NCBI GenBank assembly: GCA_029215795.1
Contig: JARDYH010000002.1
Location: 361,176,973 to 361,240,972 of the forward strand
From: Anniella stebbinsi
Taxonomy: Eukaryota; Chordata; Lepidosauria; Squamata; Anniellidae
DNA: 64,000 bases
Reading direction: 5' to 3'
The notes beneath the pieces are model-generated. The model ran no database searches. It saw nothing but the letters and a program-made list of their open reading frames with translations, and was not told the origin of the DNA. Shown here piece by piece: positions 51,505 through 62,175 of the stretch (positions within the stretch are counted from its first letter, which is position 1; every line of letters begins with the position of its first letter). The translations under genes and the position numbers were made by a program.

Positions 51505-52074
51505 CACAGTAGCCGGGGTGGATATAAGGTTCCCTCCCAGCAACGATATATTGTTCCCTGTTGTAACGTAAAGTATTTTAGGGTGTCTTGCTCTTGAAAC
51601 GGGCATTTAAGACCCATGAGATTTACAAAAGACCTGCTCCTGGTGGAAATGAAAAAACTTCTAAAACTGGTTTGTTGGTTTGGGGGCGCTCCCTGGACTG
51701 TCACGAGGAGCGGCTGCGTTTCCAAACGTACCATTACATCACTGCAACTGTGGTCCATGCAGGAGCGAAGGCCCTGACAGAGATGTCTCAGGATTCAAAA
51801 GCAGAGGAATAAGGTGTGCAAGGGCCATGCAGGGCTCTGAGAAGAAGGCTCAGGTGCTTGTACCAGATCTTGGAGTGGACAGGAAGCCAGAGTAGGAGTG
51901 AAAAAGGAGCATCATGCAGTTAGAGCAGCTAGAGAGGTGAATGATCTTTTTCCCCTTTTGCAGAGGGTGACCTCGGGCCTTTAGTCTCTGCCTCCTTAAG
52001 AGTCCCACCTTCCTTCTCTTTTACCCTTTTACCTTCCCCTTCCTAGTAACATTGGAAGGCTGTAGACATGGGGC
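51505..52074. other. unassigned DNA
   Basis: No exon or repeat recognised. Confidence 0.5.
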
Positions 52075-52246
52075 TAGGGTGACCAGATAAAATCCAGGTC
52101 AAGGCTCATGTAACTTTAACAGTTGTAGAGAAAAGGGAATTTCAGCCAGTGTCTTTTGTATGCAATGAGTTCCTGGTGAAATTCCCTCTGCATCACAACT
52201 GTTAAAGTTGCAGGGGCCTTGCCTTGTTTTGTATATGGTCACTCTA
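52075..52246. mobile_element. hAT-like MITE, TAGGGTGACCAGATAAAATC subfamily, short form
   Basis: 172 bp from TAGGGTGACCAGATAAAATC to TTGTATATGGTCACTCTA, equal to the left half of 38930-39249. The related copy is 54098-54264. Confidence 0.75.
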
Positions 52247-52348
52247 CATTTCTTCAAAATGGGAACAGCACTTTTGGGGAAAGAGGGTACAAAAAACGTG
52301 AAAGAACCAGTCACACCAGAGTCGGAGAAAGACCAGACCATAAAGAAG

Positions 52349-53949
52349 TAGGGGTGTGCACGGACCCCCCGGATCGGATCGGGACCCGGATCGGGACCTC
52401 CAATTTTGTCCCGGACCGGTTCGGACAAAATCGGAGGCCCCCCAGACCGGATCGAGTCCGATCCCGACCCCAAAATCGTAAATTTTTGGATCGGCCGCCA
52501 TTTTTTCCCCCATAGACTTGCATTGCAATGCAAGTCTATGAGGAAAAAATGGCGGCGGGTGGGTGAGAGGGGGCCTAACTCCCTCCCCCCCGGGGCCGTC
52601 CGCTGTGGACGGCCCCGGCAGGTAAGCCCCCTCCCCCGCGCTCCCTACCCCCCCTGGGGCCGTCCGCTTCCATCCGCTGGCGCCCGCGGGCGCCAGCGGA
52701 TAGAAGCGGACGGCTCCGGGGGGGGTAAGCCCCCTTCCCCGCCACTGCTTACCTTCTCGGCCCGTCCGCTCCCGTCCGGCGCCGGCGGCTACTACCAGCG
52801 GGCTCCGCGGCCTACTCTCGAGTAGCGCGCCGGGTGATGACATCACCCGGCGCGCCACCCTAGAGCAGGCCGCGGAGCCTGCTGGTAGTAGTAGTCGCCG
52901 GCGCCGGACGGGAGCGGCCGGGCCGGGAAGGTAAGGGCCCCCCTCCCCCCTCCGCGCGCCCCCTCCCCCCTCTGCGCGCCCCCTCCTCCCCTCCACGCAC
53001 CCCCTGCTTACCTTCTCGGCCCGTCCGCTCCCGTCCGGCGCCGGCGACTACTACTACCAGCAGGCTCCGCGGCCTGCTCTAGAGTAGCGCGCCGGGTGAT
53101 GACATCACCCGGCGCGCCACCCTAGAGCAGGCCGCGGAGCCTGCTGGTAGTAGTAGTCGCCGGCGCCGGACGGGAGCGGCCGGGCCGGGAAGGTAAGGGC
53201 CCCCCTCCCCCCTCTGCGCGCCCCCTCCCCCCTCTGCGCGCCCCCTCCTCCCCTCCACGCACCCCCTGCTTACCTTCTCGGCCCGTCCGCTCCCGTCCGG
53301 CGCCGGCGACTACTACTACCAGCAGGCTCCGCGGCCTGCTCTAGAGTAGCGCGCCGGGTGATGACATCACCCGGCGCGCCACCCTAGAGCAGGCCGCGGA
53401 GCCTGCTGGTAGTAGTAGTCGCCGGCGCCGGACGGGAGCGGCCGGGCCGGGAAGGTAAGGGCCCCCCTCCCCCCTCCGCGCGCCCCCTCCTCCCCTCCAC
53501 GCACCCCCTGCTTACCTTGCCGGCCCGGCCGCTCCCGTCCGGGGCCAGTGGCTACCACCAGCAGGCTCCGCGGCCTGCTCTAGAGTAGCGCGCCGGGTGA
53601 TGACATCACCCGGCGCGCCACCCTAGAGCAGGCCGCGGAGCCTGCTGGTAGTAGCTGCTAGTGCCGGATGGGAGCGGACGGGCCGAGAAGGTAAGCGCCC
53701 CCCTCCTCCCCCCCCTGCTGTCCACTTTCATCAGCGGGCGCCTGCTGGCGCCCGCCAATGCAAGCGGCGGTGGGCGCCAGTGGGCGCCCGCCGATCCGCC
53801 GATCCGCCGAACCGGTTCGGAGCCTTTTCGGACCGGTTCGGATTGGATCGGCCGATCCAGCTGCGGGATCGGAAATCGGATAATTTATCCGATTTCCCAC
53901 TGGACCGGACTCGGATCGTGGATCGGGTCCGATCCAGTGCACATCCCTA
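52349..53949 (-). mobile_element. hAT-like element with four tandem hairpin modules
   Basis: 1601 bp from TAGGGGTGTGCACGGACC to CCAGTGCACATCCCTA, flanked by perfect 8-bp repeats TAAAGAAG at 52341-52348 and 53950-53957. It is inverted relative to 20438-21498. After GATCGGGACC arms and GACTTGCATTGCAATGCAAG come four hairpin modules, 52748-52935, 53007-53197, 53269-53459 and 53511-53695. Each starts CTTACCTT, ends AAGGTAAG and centres on GGGTGATGACATCACCC. Linkers between them are CCCCTCC-rich. The right end is a GATCCG arm. No transposase. Confidence 0.88.
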
Positions 53950-54097
53950 TAAAGAAGGCACTGAAAGATGGAGCTGAAGAAGTCTAGGTGCAGCTTAGGG
54001 TAAAAGAACTTGGTGTTTTTCAAACTTTTACTCTTTTTAATGCCTTTTGTATCACTCGGCTATATTGACCTTTAGTTGTAAGTTGCTTGTTTTACTA

Positions 54098-54264
54098 TAG
54101 GGTGACCAGATAAAATCCAGAGCTCATGTTACTTTAACAGTTGTAGAGAAAAGGGAATTTCAGCCAGTGTCATTTGTATGCAATTAGTTCCTGGTGATGT
54201 TCCCTCTTCATCACAACAGTTAAAGTTGCAGGGGCCCTGCCTTCTTTTGTATATGGTCACTCTA
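54098..54264. mobile_element. hAT-like MITE, TAGGGTGACCAGATAAAATC subfamily, short form
   Basis: 167 bp from TAGGGTGACCAGATAAAATC to TTGTATATGGTCACTCTA, close to 52075-52246. Together these two stand on both sides of the 52349 element in the same orientation. Confidence 0.75.
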
Positions 54265-54456
54265 AGAAATGAAACTCAACTGCAGAAATGAAACTTAACC
54301 AGAGAAGGAATCTTAACTGGAGAAATGGAACTAGTCCTCTCAGGGATACCCCCTCCCAACGGAAAAACTCCAGGCCTCTAAGGCCTGACTTTATTACCTT
54401 GCCTTGATAGGCCTCAAACCTTCACAGTCTCACCCGCCAGTTGACATAGGGATGGG

Positions 54457-54875
54457 TAGGGTGACCAACTGTCAGGATTTCCCCGGATTTGTCCTGGTTT
54501 TTGTTCTATCCTGGGTGTCAGGGGGGATTTTCTGTAATTTTCTATAATGTCCTGGAAAGACAAGCTTTCCCCTTTAAGGCCACATTAGCATGGTTGGAGG
54601 GAATGACGAGCTTTCTGGAGGTGGGTTATTTCTATCCCACTGCTCCAATCAGGACCTTACAGGGGAAAGTATGTCATTCCTGGACATTATAGAAAAGGAC
54701 GCGATTGGAGCAGTGGAGGGCGGGAATGACACACTTTCCCCTCCTCCGCTCCAATTCGGGCCTTTAAAGCAGTGGGGGTGAATGACATGCTTTCCAGAGG
54801 CCCCGGAAAGCCACTTTCCCACCCCCCACCCCACTGAGGGTCCTCTTTTTTGGTTTCCCAAATGTGGTCACCCTA
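54457..54875 (+). mobile_element. hAT-like MITE, TAGGGTGACCAACTGTCAGG subfamily, complete
   Basis: 419 bp from TAGGGTGACCAACTGTCAGG to CCCAAATGTGGTCACCCTA. Perfect 8-bp repeats GGGATGGG flank it at 54449-54456 and 54876-54883. The interior has inverted CTTTCCCCTTTAAGGCC and CATTATAGAAAAGG blocks. It shares termini but not interior with the 35693 group. Confidence 0.88.
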
Positions 54876-54960
54876 GGGATGGGTTCAATCCTTCCAGGGT
54901 TGCTTGGCTTCTCGAACGTCAGTTTGGTCAGCACTACCAGACCCCTGTGCCACCCTAGTC

Positions 54961-55046
54961 CAGTCTTCCTGAACCTGGTGTTCTCCAGATGTGTTGGACT
55001 ACAGATCCCATCTCCCATCTGGAGAATGCCAGGTTTGGGAAGGATG
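54961..55046. mobile_element. palindromic hAT-like MITE, short
   Basis: 86 bp: CAGTCTTCCTGAACCTGGTG, GTTGGACTACAGATCCCATC and the mirror CCAGGTTTGGGAAGGATG. Flanks CCCTAGTC and CCCTAACC agree at 6 of 8. Confidence 0.65.
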
Positions 55047-55074
55047 CCCTAACCTATCCAAAACTGGGGTGGGG

Positions 55075-55300
55075 GGTAAGTGGGTTTGCTATTAATTTAC
55101 TTGCCAGCCTGCCAAGGAGATAAAACACGCGGGATGCCACATTTTGCTCCTGAGAACTCCCAGGGGACCGGAGCCTTTAAACACAGTTTAATTGGAGGTC
55201 AGCTCTTTACAGGAAAATCTCTATTAGATCTCAGATTATTAATAGCCTATAAAATGTGTTTATGGAACAGCTGCTGGATAGCAAATATATATCAAGGGGA
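55075..55300. other. candidate conserved noncoding element
   Basis: Unique AT-rich sequence: GTTTGCTATTAATTTACTTG, TTTAAACACAGTTTAATTGG, GATCTCAGATTATTAATAGC and CTATAAAATGTGTTTATGG. It is dense in homeodomain-type ATTA/TAAT cores and lacks repeat matches. Confidence 0.3.
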
Positions 55301-55644
55301 GTCATGAGTTCCTCCCGACTCTGGCCTGGTATTTCCGAGGACGTGCCTGAGTTAATTAGCTGAAAAACAAACAGACACACCTTTGCGGTTATGTTCCTCC
55401 AACCATCTTCTGGGCTCTGGGGGTGGCTGAGCTGAGCTGAGCACGTCCTGTCTTCTCTGTTGATGGCTGGGAAAAACTCAACCATGATCCAAAAGAGGCT
55501 GACCATGACACATACTGCCTCATTCCACATTGTGCTTCTGCGCTCTTTGGGCAATACACAGAGGATAGGAAGATGTTACAAGGCCCTGGAACAGAATGTG
55601 ATCATTCATTTCCCATTGCCAAACAGTGCAAAGTTCAGGAGAGT

Positions 55645-55981
55645 CTTTGAGTTCCATCAGACGACCATTTTATTGCACGCTCGTTACTGGGCACTCACGG
55701 ATTTTCACAGGTCCCTCTCATGACGGCATCTGCCTACCGCCCCTTCTAGCCTCCTTCGCGCCACAAAAAAACACCCCCGTAAGTCCAGCTTATTTTTAAA
55801 GATGGAAGTTGCCGCTATTTCCTGCTGTATGCAGGAGAAGCAGCGGGATCGAAATGGCCCACCGGACGGGCCACGGGGACATTGTTGTTTCAAAAGAGGA
55901 AGTAATGAGGGACAAATGCGCGGGCGGAGAAGCGACAGTAAGCAAACACAATCCCCCCCCTTCCGTGTGATGACACTCTTT
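55645..55981 (-). mobile_element. MITE, copy 2 of the CR1-interrupting family
   Basis: 337 bp, inverted relative to 47438-47786. Ends TTTGAGTTCCATCAGA and TGTGATGACACTCTT, interior CGCTCGTTACTGGGCACTCA, CTTCGCGCCACAAAAAAACA and CAAAAGAGGAAGTAATGAGG. Confidence 0.7.
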
Positions 55982-56429
55982 ATAGAAATAGAATCATGAA
56001 ATAGCTCTGTATGAAATGGTGGCTTCCCTTCAGGAACACTGGGAATTGTGGTTTGGCGAAGAGGCTAGCAATTGCACACCTGTCGCTTTCTGCCCTCGGA
56101 CACATCTTTGAGGACCTGAAAGGCTCCCTCCCTCTCCTGATCTTCATTTTTTAAAAAATATTTTTATTCTTATTATTAAATTTTAAACTGGGTGCCTGAC
56201 ATACTGCAAAAGGAAGCGCCACCTTCCAAAGCCATCTTTTATTTCCCAGAATGCCTCTGGACCAGATCTGGCATGCTTGGCCGAGTTCCTTGTCTCTGAG
56301 CCTCGTGGGGTTGCTCTCTGTGAAATGGGGGCTGCAGCAGAAAAATGTAGCTTCAAAAGTTTGGTTTTATGTTTTGAGGCTCAGCCCCACATCTTCCTTG
56401 TACTTCAGTTCTTGGGCAAGTTATTTTTC
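55982..56429. other. unassigned DNA with hAT-like remnant at about 56340-56429
   Basis: CATCTTCCTTGTACTTCAGT and TCTTGGGCAAGTTATTTTTC match the sequence flanking the 20438 element, with only one TTCCTTGT (56394-56401). Confidence 0.55.
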
Positions 56430-56434
56430 TAGTA

Positions 56435-57013
56435 ATGGAAGTATAGCTTCCAAATTGCGCGAAGTACTGGTTCCCCTCTATTCGGCACTGGTTAGGCCCC
56501 ATCTTGAGTATTACATCCAGTTCTGGGCACTACCCCTCAAGAAAGATGCAGACAAGCTGGAGCGTGTTCAGAGGAGGGCAATGAGGATGATAAGGGACTT
56601 AGAAACAAAACCCTAAAAGGAGAGACTGAAAGAACTGGGCATGTTTCGCCTGGAGAAGATTGAGGGGAGACATGTTAGCACTCTTCAAGTACTTGAAAGG
56701 TTGTCACACAGAGGAGAGCCAGGATCTCTTCTCGATCAACCCAGAATGCAGGACGCGGAATAATGGGCTCAAGTTCCAGGAAGCCAGATTCCAGCTGGAC
56801 ATCAGGAAAATCTTCCTGACTGTTAGAGCAGTATGACAGTGGAATCCATGACCTAGAGAGGTGGTGGGCTCTCCCACACTAGAGGCATTCAAGAGGCAGC
56901 TGGACAACCATCTGTCAGGGATGCTTTAAGGTAGGTTCCTGCATTGAGCAGGGGGTTGGACTCCATGGCCTTAGAGGCCCCTTCCAATTCTACAATTCTG
57001 ATTATATGATTCT
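56435..57013 (+). mobile_element. CR1 LINE 3' end
   Basis: Encodes [40 protein letters not shown] and AMRMIRDLE, then a frameshift to GMFRLEKIEGRHVSTLQVLE-type sequence (decayed EKRRLRGD...LFKYL). It ends with ATTCTACAATTCTGATTATA and TGATTCTC, the CR1 tail. The [11 protein letters not shown] motif is the C-terminal thumb region of CR1 reverse transcriptase. Confidence 0.88.
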
Positions 57014-57059
57014 CTTAGGGGGTGGAGATATCTGGGGAACCAAATTCATTGTTCCAGGA

Positions 57060-57235
57060 AGCCTTCCCTTAATGACCAGCCACAGTTTATTTTGCACTTT
57101 GTTTCTTTTAAAAATGTACTTTTAATGTGTTTTTATTTTGTTTTTATTCTTATTTTATTGGTCCACCGCTCTGAAATTCTGAATGGGGAGTGGTATATCA
57201 ATATTGGAAATAAATAAAATAAATAATAATGATTT
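57060..57235 (+). mobile_element. LINE 3' tail (L2-like)
   Basis: TTTTTATTTTGTTTTTATTC, CCACCGCTCTGAAATTCTGA and GTATATCAATATTGGAAATA then (AAAT)n. Layout as in L2 tails, sequence diverged. Confidence 0.5.
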
Positions 57236-57620
57236 GCTAGTGAAGAAAGGACAAAGACAGCCCCTTCTTCACAGAATGCATAATTAATTCACTGCCATAA
57301 GATGTGTTGCTCTCTACTGGCATAGATGGCTCTTACGTGGGATTAATCCTTTATTTATTTATTTATTTATGTAGACACATGCCCCAGCTTCCCAGTTCAT
57401 TCAAAGGGCCTCCAAGAGCTCATGATAAAATAGCAAAGGATTCAATCTAGCATTAAACAACACCCATGGGGGGGGAAGCACATAATTCGCCACTCCTCCC
57501 TTTCCACCACCTGAGGCACAGGCACCACTCCACTTCATGGGAGGGTCGGCCCTAAGAGAAGGATAGAGGCTGCCTCTACAAGAGAGGTTTAAAGCTCTTT
57601 CAAGGCACTTTAAAAAATTT

Positions 57621-57917
57621 ACCTCTACAAGAATGGAGCACAAATCGGGCATAGAGGCGCGTTATCTCTCCGATTATGCGCATTATCGAATGCGCGTTAA
57701 ATCATGAGTTTTATTTTGCTCCGGCCGTTAAAGCGCATTTTGACTATGTGAACAAGCGCTTATGCGCATTAACTACTTGTAAAGCGCATTTTGGTCATCC
57801 ATTAATGCGCTTCACCGCCTCTCGCCGCCTCTCGTGCAGAGGGATTAGGCGTAAATGCGCTTCAGCGATTATGCACATAATCGCCTAACCGGGCGCAAAA
57901 GCGAATCCTTGTAGAGG
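57621..57917. mobile_element. possible MITE rich in AATGCGC/GCGCATT
   Basis: The ends ACCTCTACAAGAATGG and CGAATCCTTGTAGAGG are inverted repeats around CCTCTACAAG. Between them the heptamer AATGCGC or its complement GCGCATT occurs about seven times, with AGCGCATTTTG twice. No coding potential. Confidence 0.55.
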
Positions 57918-58035
57918 GGACCCGAGTCTGTCAATGGCTATTAGCTGTGACAGCTAAATGGAACCTCCAGGATCAGGGGTAGTGTATCTCAAGATGCCAG
58001 ATGCTGAGAAAAAACAACACCAGGAATTTAGGACC

Positions 58036-58500
58036 TATTTTTCTTATTTATTTATTTATTTATTTATTACATTTATATACCACCCAATAGCCGAAGCTCT
58101 CTGGGCGGTTTACTAAAATTAAAAACATTGAAAATTTAAAAACCAATATACAAAAATTTAAACCATAAAAGCTTAAAAACAAATTGCATGTCATTTAAAA
58201 CTGTCCAGGGGTCAGTTAAAAAGCTCAACATATGCTGTTAAATGCCTGGGAGAAGAGAAAAGTCTTCACCTGGCACCAAAAAAATGATGGTGTTGGCACC
58301 AGGTGAGCCTCGTTGGGGAGATCATTCCACAGTTGGGGAGCCACCACTGAAAAGGCTCTCTCCCTTGTTGCCATCCTCCGAGCTTCCCTTGGAGTAGGCA
58401 CTCGGAGGAGGACCTTGGATGTTGATCATAGTTTACAGGTAGGCTCATGTCGAGAGAGGCTTTCCATCAGATATTGTGGTCCCAAGCCGTGCTTGTAAAC
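58036..58500 (-). mobile_element. L2 LINE 3' end, decayed
   Basis: (TTTA)n then TATACCACCCAATAGCCGAA, an A-rich untranslated block, and the inverse of an ORF2 C-terminus (CCTCGTTGGGGAGATCATTC, GCTCTCTCCCTTGTTGCC, CGTGCTTG). Frames are broken. Same subfamily as 42118-42770. Confidence 0.8.
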
Positions 58501-58913
58501 TTTCTAGAGGGATCTGGTATGTGTTTTTGGAACAAGAATGCTGGGTGAGATAGATGTTGGTCCTAGTTCATTCACGCAGTGATAAAAGTTTTTCCTGGGC
58601 AGTCCTACTTTAGACTGCAGATAGAGGTGCTATGTTTGAATGCTCACCCATCCTTGTATGTAGAAAGCTCATACCTCAGGGAGAAGGATTCAGCCCTGCC
58701 TTCTCACTGGCACGTATCGAGCCAAATTAAGCATGTATTAAACCTACGGATGTGCAACTGAAATAAATACCTATTTCCCCCCCGTTTACCTTTTCCCCGT
58801 CTCCTCCTATTCCTCAGTTGTTAAATGCCTAATTGTAACCTCTTCGAGGCAGGGGCCTGCCCACCTGCAAAGAGCCATGCGTATCCCAGTTTTCTACCAA
58901 GCCATGTCCAAGA

Positions 58914-58958
<45 letters not shown>

Positions 58959-59029
58959 CATATAAATCTTAGGACCTGAAAGATTCTCTCCCCTTATATA
59001 CACACATTAGTTCACCTTGACTTTCAGGG
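58501..59029. other. unassigned DNA with (ATT)n at 58914-58959
   Basis: The ATT run has about fifteen units. The rest has no recognised repeat or exon. Confidence 0.6.
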
Positions 59030-59325
59030 TTGGCCTTGCTGTTGGTGTCACATCACGTAGAGCCCCATCTGGCATCAAGACAGCAACAGGCCTTCTCTGT
59101 GGTGGCACCCTCCCTCTGGATAGACCTCCCCTCCATGATATGCCAGGCACTGTCATCACGTGCTTTCAATGATTATTAAAAACATACCTGTTCACCTGGC
59201 TTTTCCCAACTGTTAGCTTGTCTAGACATTGTTATAATGATGCATTGTTTTCTAATTTGCTGTAAACAGCTTTGGAAGTTTTTAAAATGGGAAGTGGTCT
59301 ATAAAAATTATTAAATAAATAAATA
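59030..59325 (+). mobile_element. L2-like LINE 3' end
   Basis: Encodes a decayed AFSVVAPSLWIDLP-type segment (GGCCTTCTCTGTGGTGGCAC, CTCCCTCTGGATAGACCTCC), then KTYLFTWLF, an A/T-rich untranslated region and AAATTATTAAATAAATAAA. Confidence 0.7.
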
Positions 59326-59339
59326 TTCCTAGATGAATA

Positions 59340-59965
59340 GTAGATTACCGTGTATAGTTCTGGTCACCACACCTAAAAATAAGATATTATAAAGCTGGGA
59401 AAAGTGCAGAACAAGGCAACTGAAACGATTAAGGGGCCAGAGCATCTCCCCTATGAGGGAAGGTTACAAAAGCTGGGACTGTTCAACATGGAAAAAAGGA
59501 GGCTGAGGAGAGACCTGATAGAGGTGTACAAAATTAAGCATGGTGTGGAGAATGTGGACAGGGAGACATTTTTCTCCCTCTCTCAAAATAGTATAACCCA
59601 GGGTCCCATAAAGCTGATTGGTGGGAGATTCAGGTCATGAGAAATAAAAGGAAGTCCTTCACACAGTTACGGAATTCACTTCCACAAGATGAAGTGATGG
59701 CCACCCATTTGGATGACTTTAAAAGGGGGGTTGGATACATTCCTGCAGGAGAAGGCTTTCAACGGCTACTAGCCCTGATGGTTGTGTGCAACCTCCAGAA
59801 TCTGAGGCAGTAAGCCTGTGTGCACCAGTTGCTGGGGAACATGGGTGGGAAGGTACTGCTTTGTTGGTCCCTGGTCGACAGTTGGTTGGCCACTGCGTGA
59901 ACAGAATGCTAGACTAGATAGACCCTCGGTCTGATCCAGCATGGCACTTCTTATATTCTTAGTAT
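59340..59965 (+). mobile_element. CR1 LINE 3' end
   Basis: GTGTATAGTTCTGGTCACCA starts the usual CR1 block. It encodes LPYEGRLQKLGLFNMEKRRL, RRDLIEVYKIKHGVENVDRE and TFFSLSQN. It then loses frame and ends with GACTAGATAGACCCTCGGTC and GATCCAGCATGGCA. Same subfamily as 26965-27506. Confidence 0.88.
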
Positions 59966-60329
59966 ATTCGCAGGGAGCTTTTTCATGCAGTCACGCTGAG
60001 AGCTACTTGAAGTCAGGTTCAAAAAAGCCCATCGTTCTGGGGTTTGTTTTTATGTTTTAAGGTGTAGTTTTCAGAGAGAGAAAATTCTGAATGCCTATTA
60101 ATTTTTTTGGGGGGGGGGAGATAAAGATACAGGGGATTACCCAGAGGCAATACGTCTTGATTCATTATCTGGGCTCTAGAGCCTACCCAGCTTCGCACAG
60201 TACCTAACCCTCGTCCCATGACAAGATATGCTATTGTGCCATTACATCCATCGGTAGGACAGGCAGAGGGATCATTCCCCCTGGAAATTCAGAAAGCTCA
60301 ATGGGGAAAGATGACATTGGAGATGTCTT

Positions 60330-60540
60330 TCTTCTTCTTTTTTCTTTGCCGGACAATTAATTCACCCCATTGCTTGGATAAATAGCAGATGAACGGCGTT
60401 CACCGGCAGCCCCGGTGTGCGAGGCCGCGCTGCGTTTGGTTTGCATTTTCAATTGCAAAATCATGCCGTGTTGATCATACAAGTGGAAAAATCCTATTTG
60501 TCACCTGCAGTTGTGGCATGAATTCATCAGCGGGTTAGAG
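60330..60540. other. candidate conserved noncoding element
   Basis: Unique sequence with GGACAATTAATTCACCCC, GGATAAATAGCAGATGAAC, GGTTTGCATTTTCAATTGCA (octamer-like ATTTGCAT variant and an AATT palindrome) and CATGAATTCATCAGCGGG. No repeat match in the window. Confidence 0.3.
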
Positions 60541-60644
60541 AAATAAAAGAAGAGCAGGGGGGAGGGGGGATAGCGATGCCCAGAGGGGGGGTGGGGGGGT
60601 GGGAGGGCAATGAGGCAAAATTGGGAGCGAACACTCTGGAAAGA

Positions 60645-60760
60645 GCATCCTGCCCCAACCTGGGACCCTCCAGTTGTGTTGGACTACAATCCCCATTGGG
60701 GGATTGGGGGGGGGGGGTTGTAGTCCAACACATCTGGAGGGTCCCAGGTTGGGGGAGGCT
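60645..60760. mobile_element. palindromic hAT-like MITE
   Basis: CTGCCCCAACCTGGGACCCT and GTTGTGTTGGACTACAATCC mirrored by TTGTAGTCCAACACATCTGG and GTCCCAGGTTGGGG around a poly-G centre. Confidence 0.7.
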
Positions 60761-60817
60761 GGATCCAATTTGTTCTGGGCCAGGGAAGGGGAGGAAAACT
60801 TGGAAAGGAGGGTCTGC

Positions 60818-61089
60818 AAGGGTGACCACACCTGGGAAACCAAAAAAGAGGACACTCAGGGGGCAGTGGGACAGCCGCCAAAGGCTCCAATTGTGTGACA
60901 ATGAGGTCCAAGAAGTATGATGTCCAGGAATGTCATCCCCCCCCCCCCGGCCACTAATGGCAGCCTTAACAGAGAAAGGGTGTCTTTCCAGGGCATTATA
61001 GAAAAATCACAGAAAATCCCCCCTGGCCCCCAGGATAGGAAAAAACACACAGGACAAATCTGGGGAAGTCCTGACAGTTGGTCACCCTA
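60818..61089 (-). mobile_element. hAT-like MITE, TAGGGTGACCAACTGTCAGG subfamily
   Basis: Inverted copy of 54457-54875: the minus strand starts TAGGGTGACCAACTGTCAGG and ends TTTCCCAGGTGTGGTCACCCTT. It is shorter through an internal deletion and has a poly-C run at 60938-60947. Confidence 0.8.
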
Positions 61090-61670
61090 AATAGACCATT
61101 GCAGAGCTTCATTGATTTTCAGTGGTGGTGGGGCCTTCGCGCTAGCTTCCGGACCAACCTCCTCTTACCATCTATGCCCTTCTTACAGCTCTACAGCCCC
61201 CGGGAAGGGTTGCAAACTGAACAGGCAGGAGGAAAAGGCCTGGCCAGTTCCTGTGCCTTGAAAAGCCGCTCTTGCTAACAACCGGAGATCCGTTTGGTTC
61301 GAAACGCAGGTGCAGGGACGAGTAACCAAGTCGGCAACCTCACCACTGTGCTTGCCAGCAACTGCAGTAGCGTCACCAACCGAGCAGTGTTTTCCTGGCC
61401 CTTTCTTCCAGGAAAGTGAACTCCGAGGAAGCAGAGAGTGTGCAGCACTCTGGTGCCCCAAAGAAGGGAAGAAGCCACTTTCTGCACAACTTTTCCAGCT
61501 TTCTCTCCCCCTCCTAAGCGTTGGCTGCTTTGCAACACAGGCACTGTTGGTTGGTAATCATAGAAACATAGAAGAAGTAGCAGATGAATTCATCTTCGAC
61601 ACTGATGCGGAGGCAGCACCTTCCATTGCACCTGAGGGCAGCAAGCTAGCTTAGGAGGTACAGGGCAGGT
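61090..61670. other. unassigned DNA
   Basis: An open + strand frame of 114 codons at 61310 has no recognised domain and overlaps minus-strand frames. No repeat recognised. Confidence 0.45.
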
Positions 61671-62175
61671 CATAGAATCATAGAATCGTAGAGTTGGAAG
61701 GGGCCGATAAAGTCATGGAGTCAAACCCCCGGCTCGATTCAGGAACCCACCTTAAAGCATCCCTGACAGATGGCTGTCCAGCTGCATCTTGAATGCCTCT
61801 AGTGTGGGAGAGCCCATCGCCTCCCTAGGCAATTGGTTCCATTGTTGTACTGCTCTAACAATCAGAAAGCTTTTCCTGATGTCCATCCGGAATCTGGCTT
61901 CCTGGAACTTGAGCCCATTATTCCGCGTCCTGCACTCTGGGATGACCGAGAAGAGATCCTGGCCCTCCTCTGTGTGACAGCGTTTCAAGTCCTTGACGAG
62001 TGCTATCATATCTCCCCTCAGTCTTCTCTTCTCCAGGTTAAACATGCCCAGTTCTTTCAGCCTCTCCTCATAGGGCTTTGATTCCAGGCCCTTGATTATC
62101 CTCGTTGCCCTCCTCTGAACCTCCTCCAGCTTGACTCCATCTCTCTTAAAGCGTGGTGCCCAGAACTTAAAGTGT
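61671..62175 (-). mobile_element. CR1 LINE 3' end with intact ORF2 C-terminus
   Basis: The minus strand keeps an open frame of 97 codons: MFNLEKRRLRGDMIALVKDL, KRCHTEEGQDLFSVIPECRT, NNGLKFQEARFRMDIRKSFL, VQQWNQLPREAMGSPTLEAF. This is the complete last segment of CR1 ORF2. The tail ATCATAGAATCATAGAATC (read on +) is the canonical CR1 8-mer repeat. It is the youngest-looking CR1 in the window, 5'-truncated. Confidence 0.92.

Noticed and set aside
52244..52996. 250-codon open frame on the minus strand
   Set aside because: It lies in mirrored CpG-rich arms of the 52349 element; the opposite strand and the 20438 copy give similar low-complexity Gly/Arg/Pro frames.
52748..53695. CRISPR-like or satellite array
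   Set aside because: Repeats of 240-260 bp with hairpin structure inside a TSD-bounded transposon; not a CRISPR, and not a long satellite.
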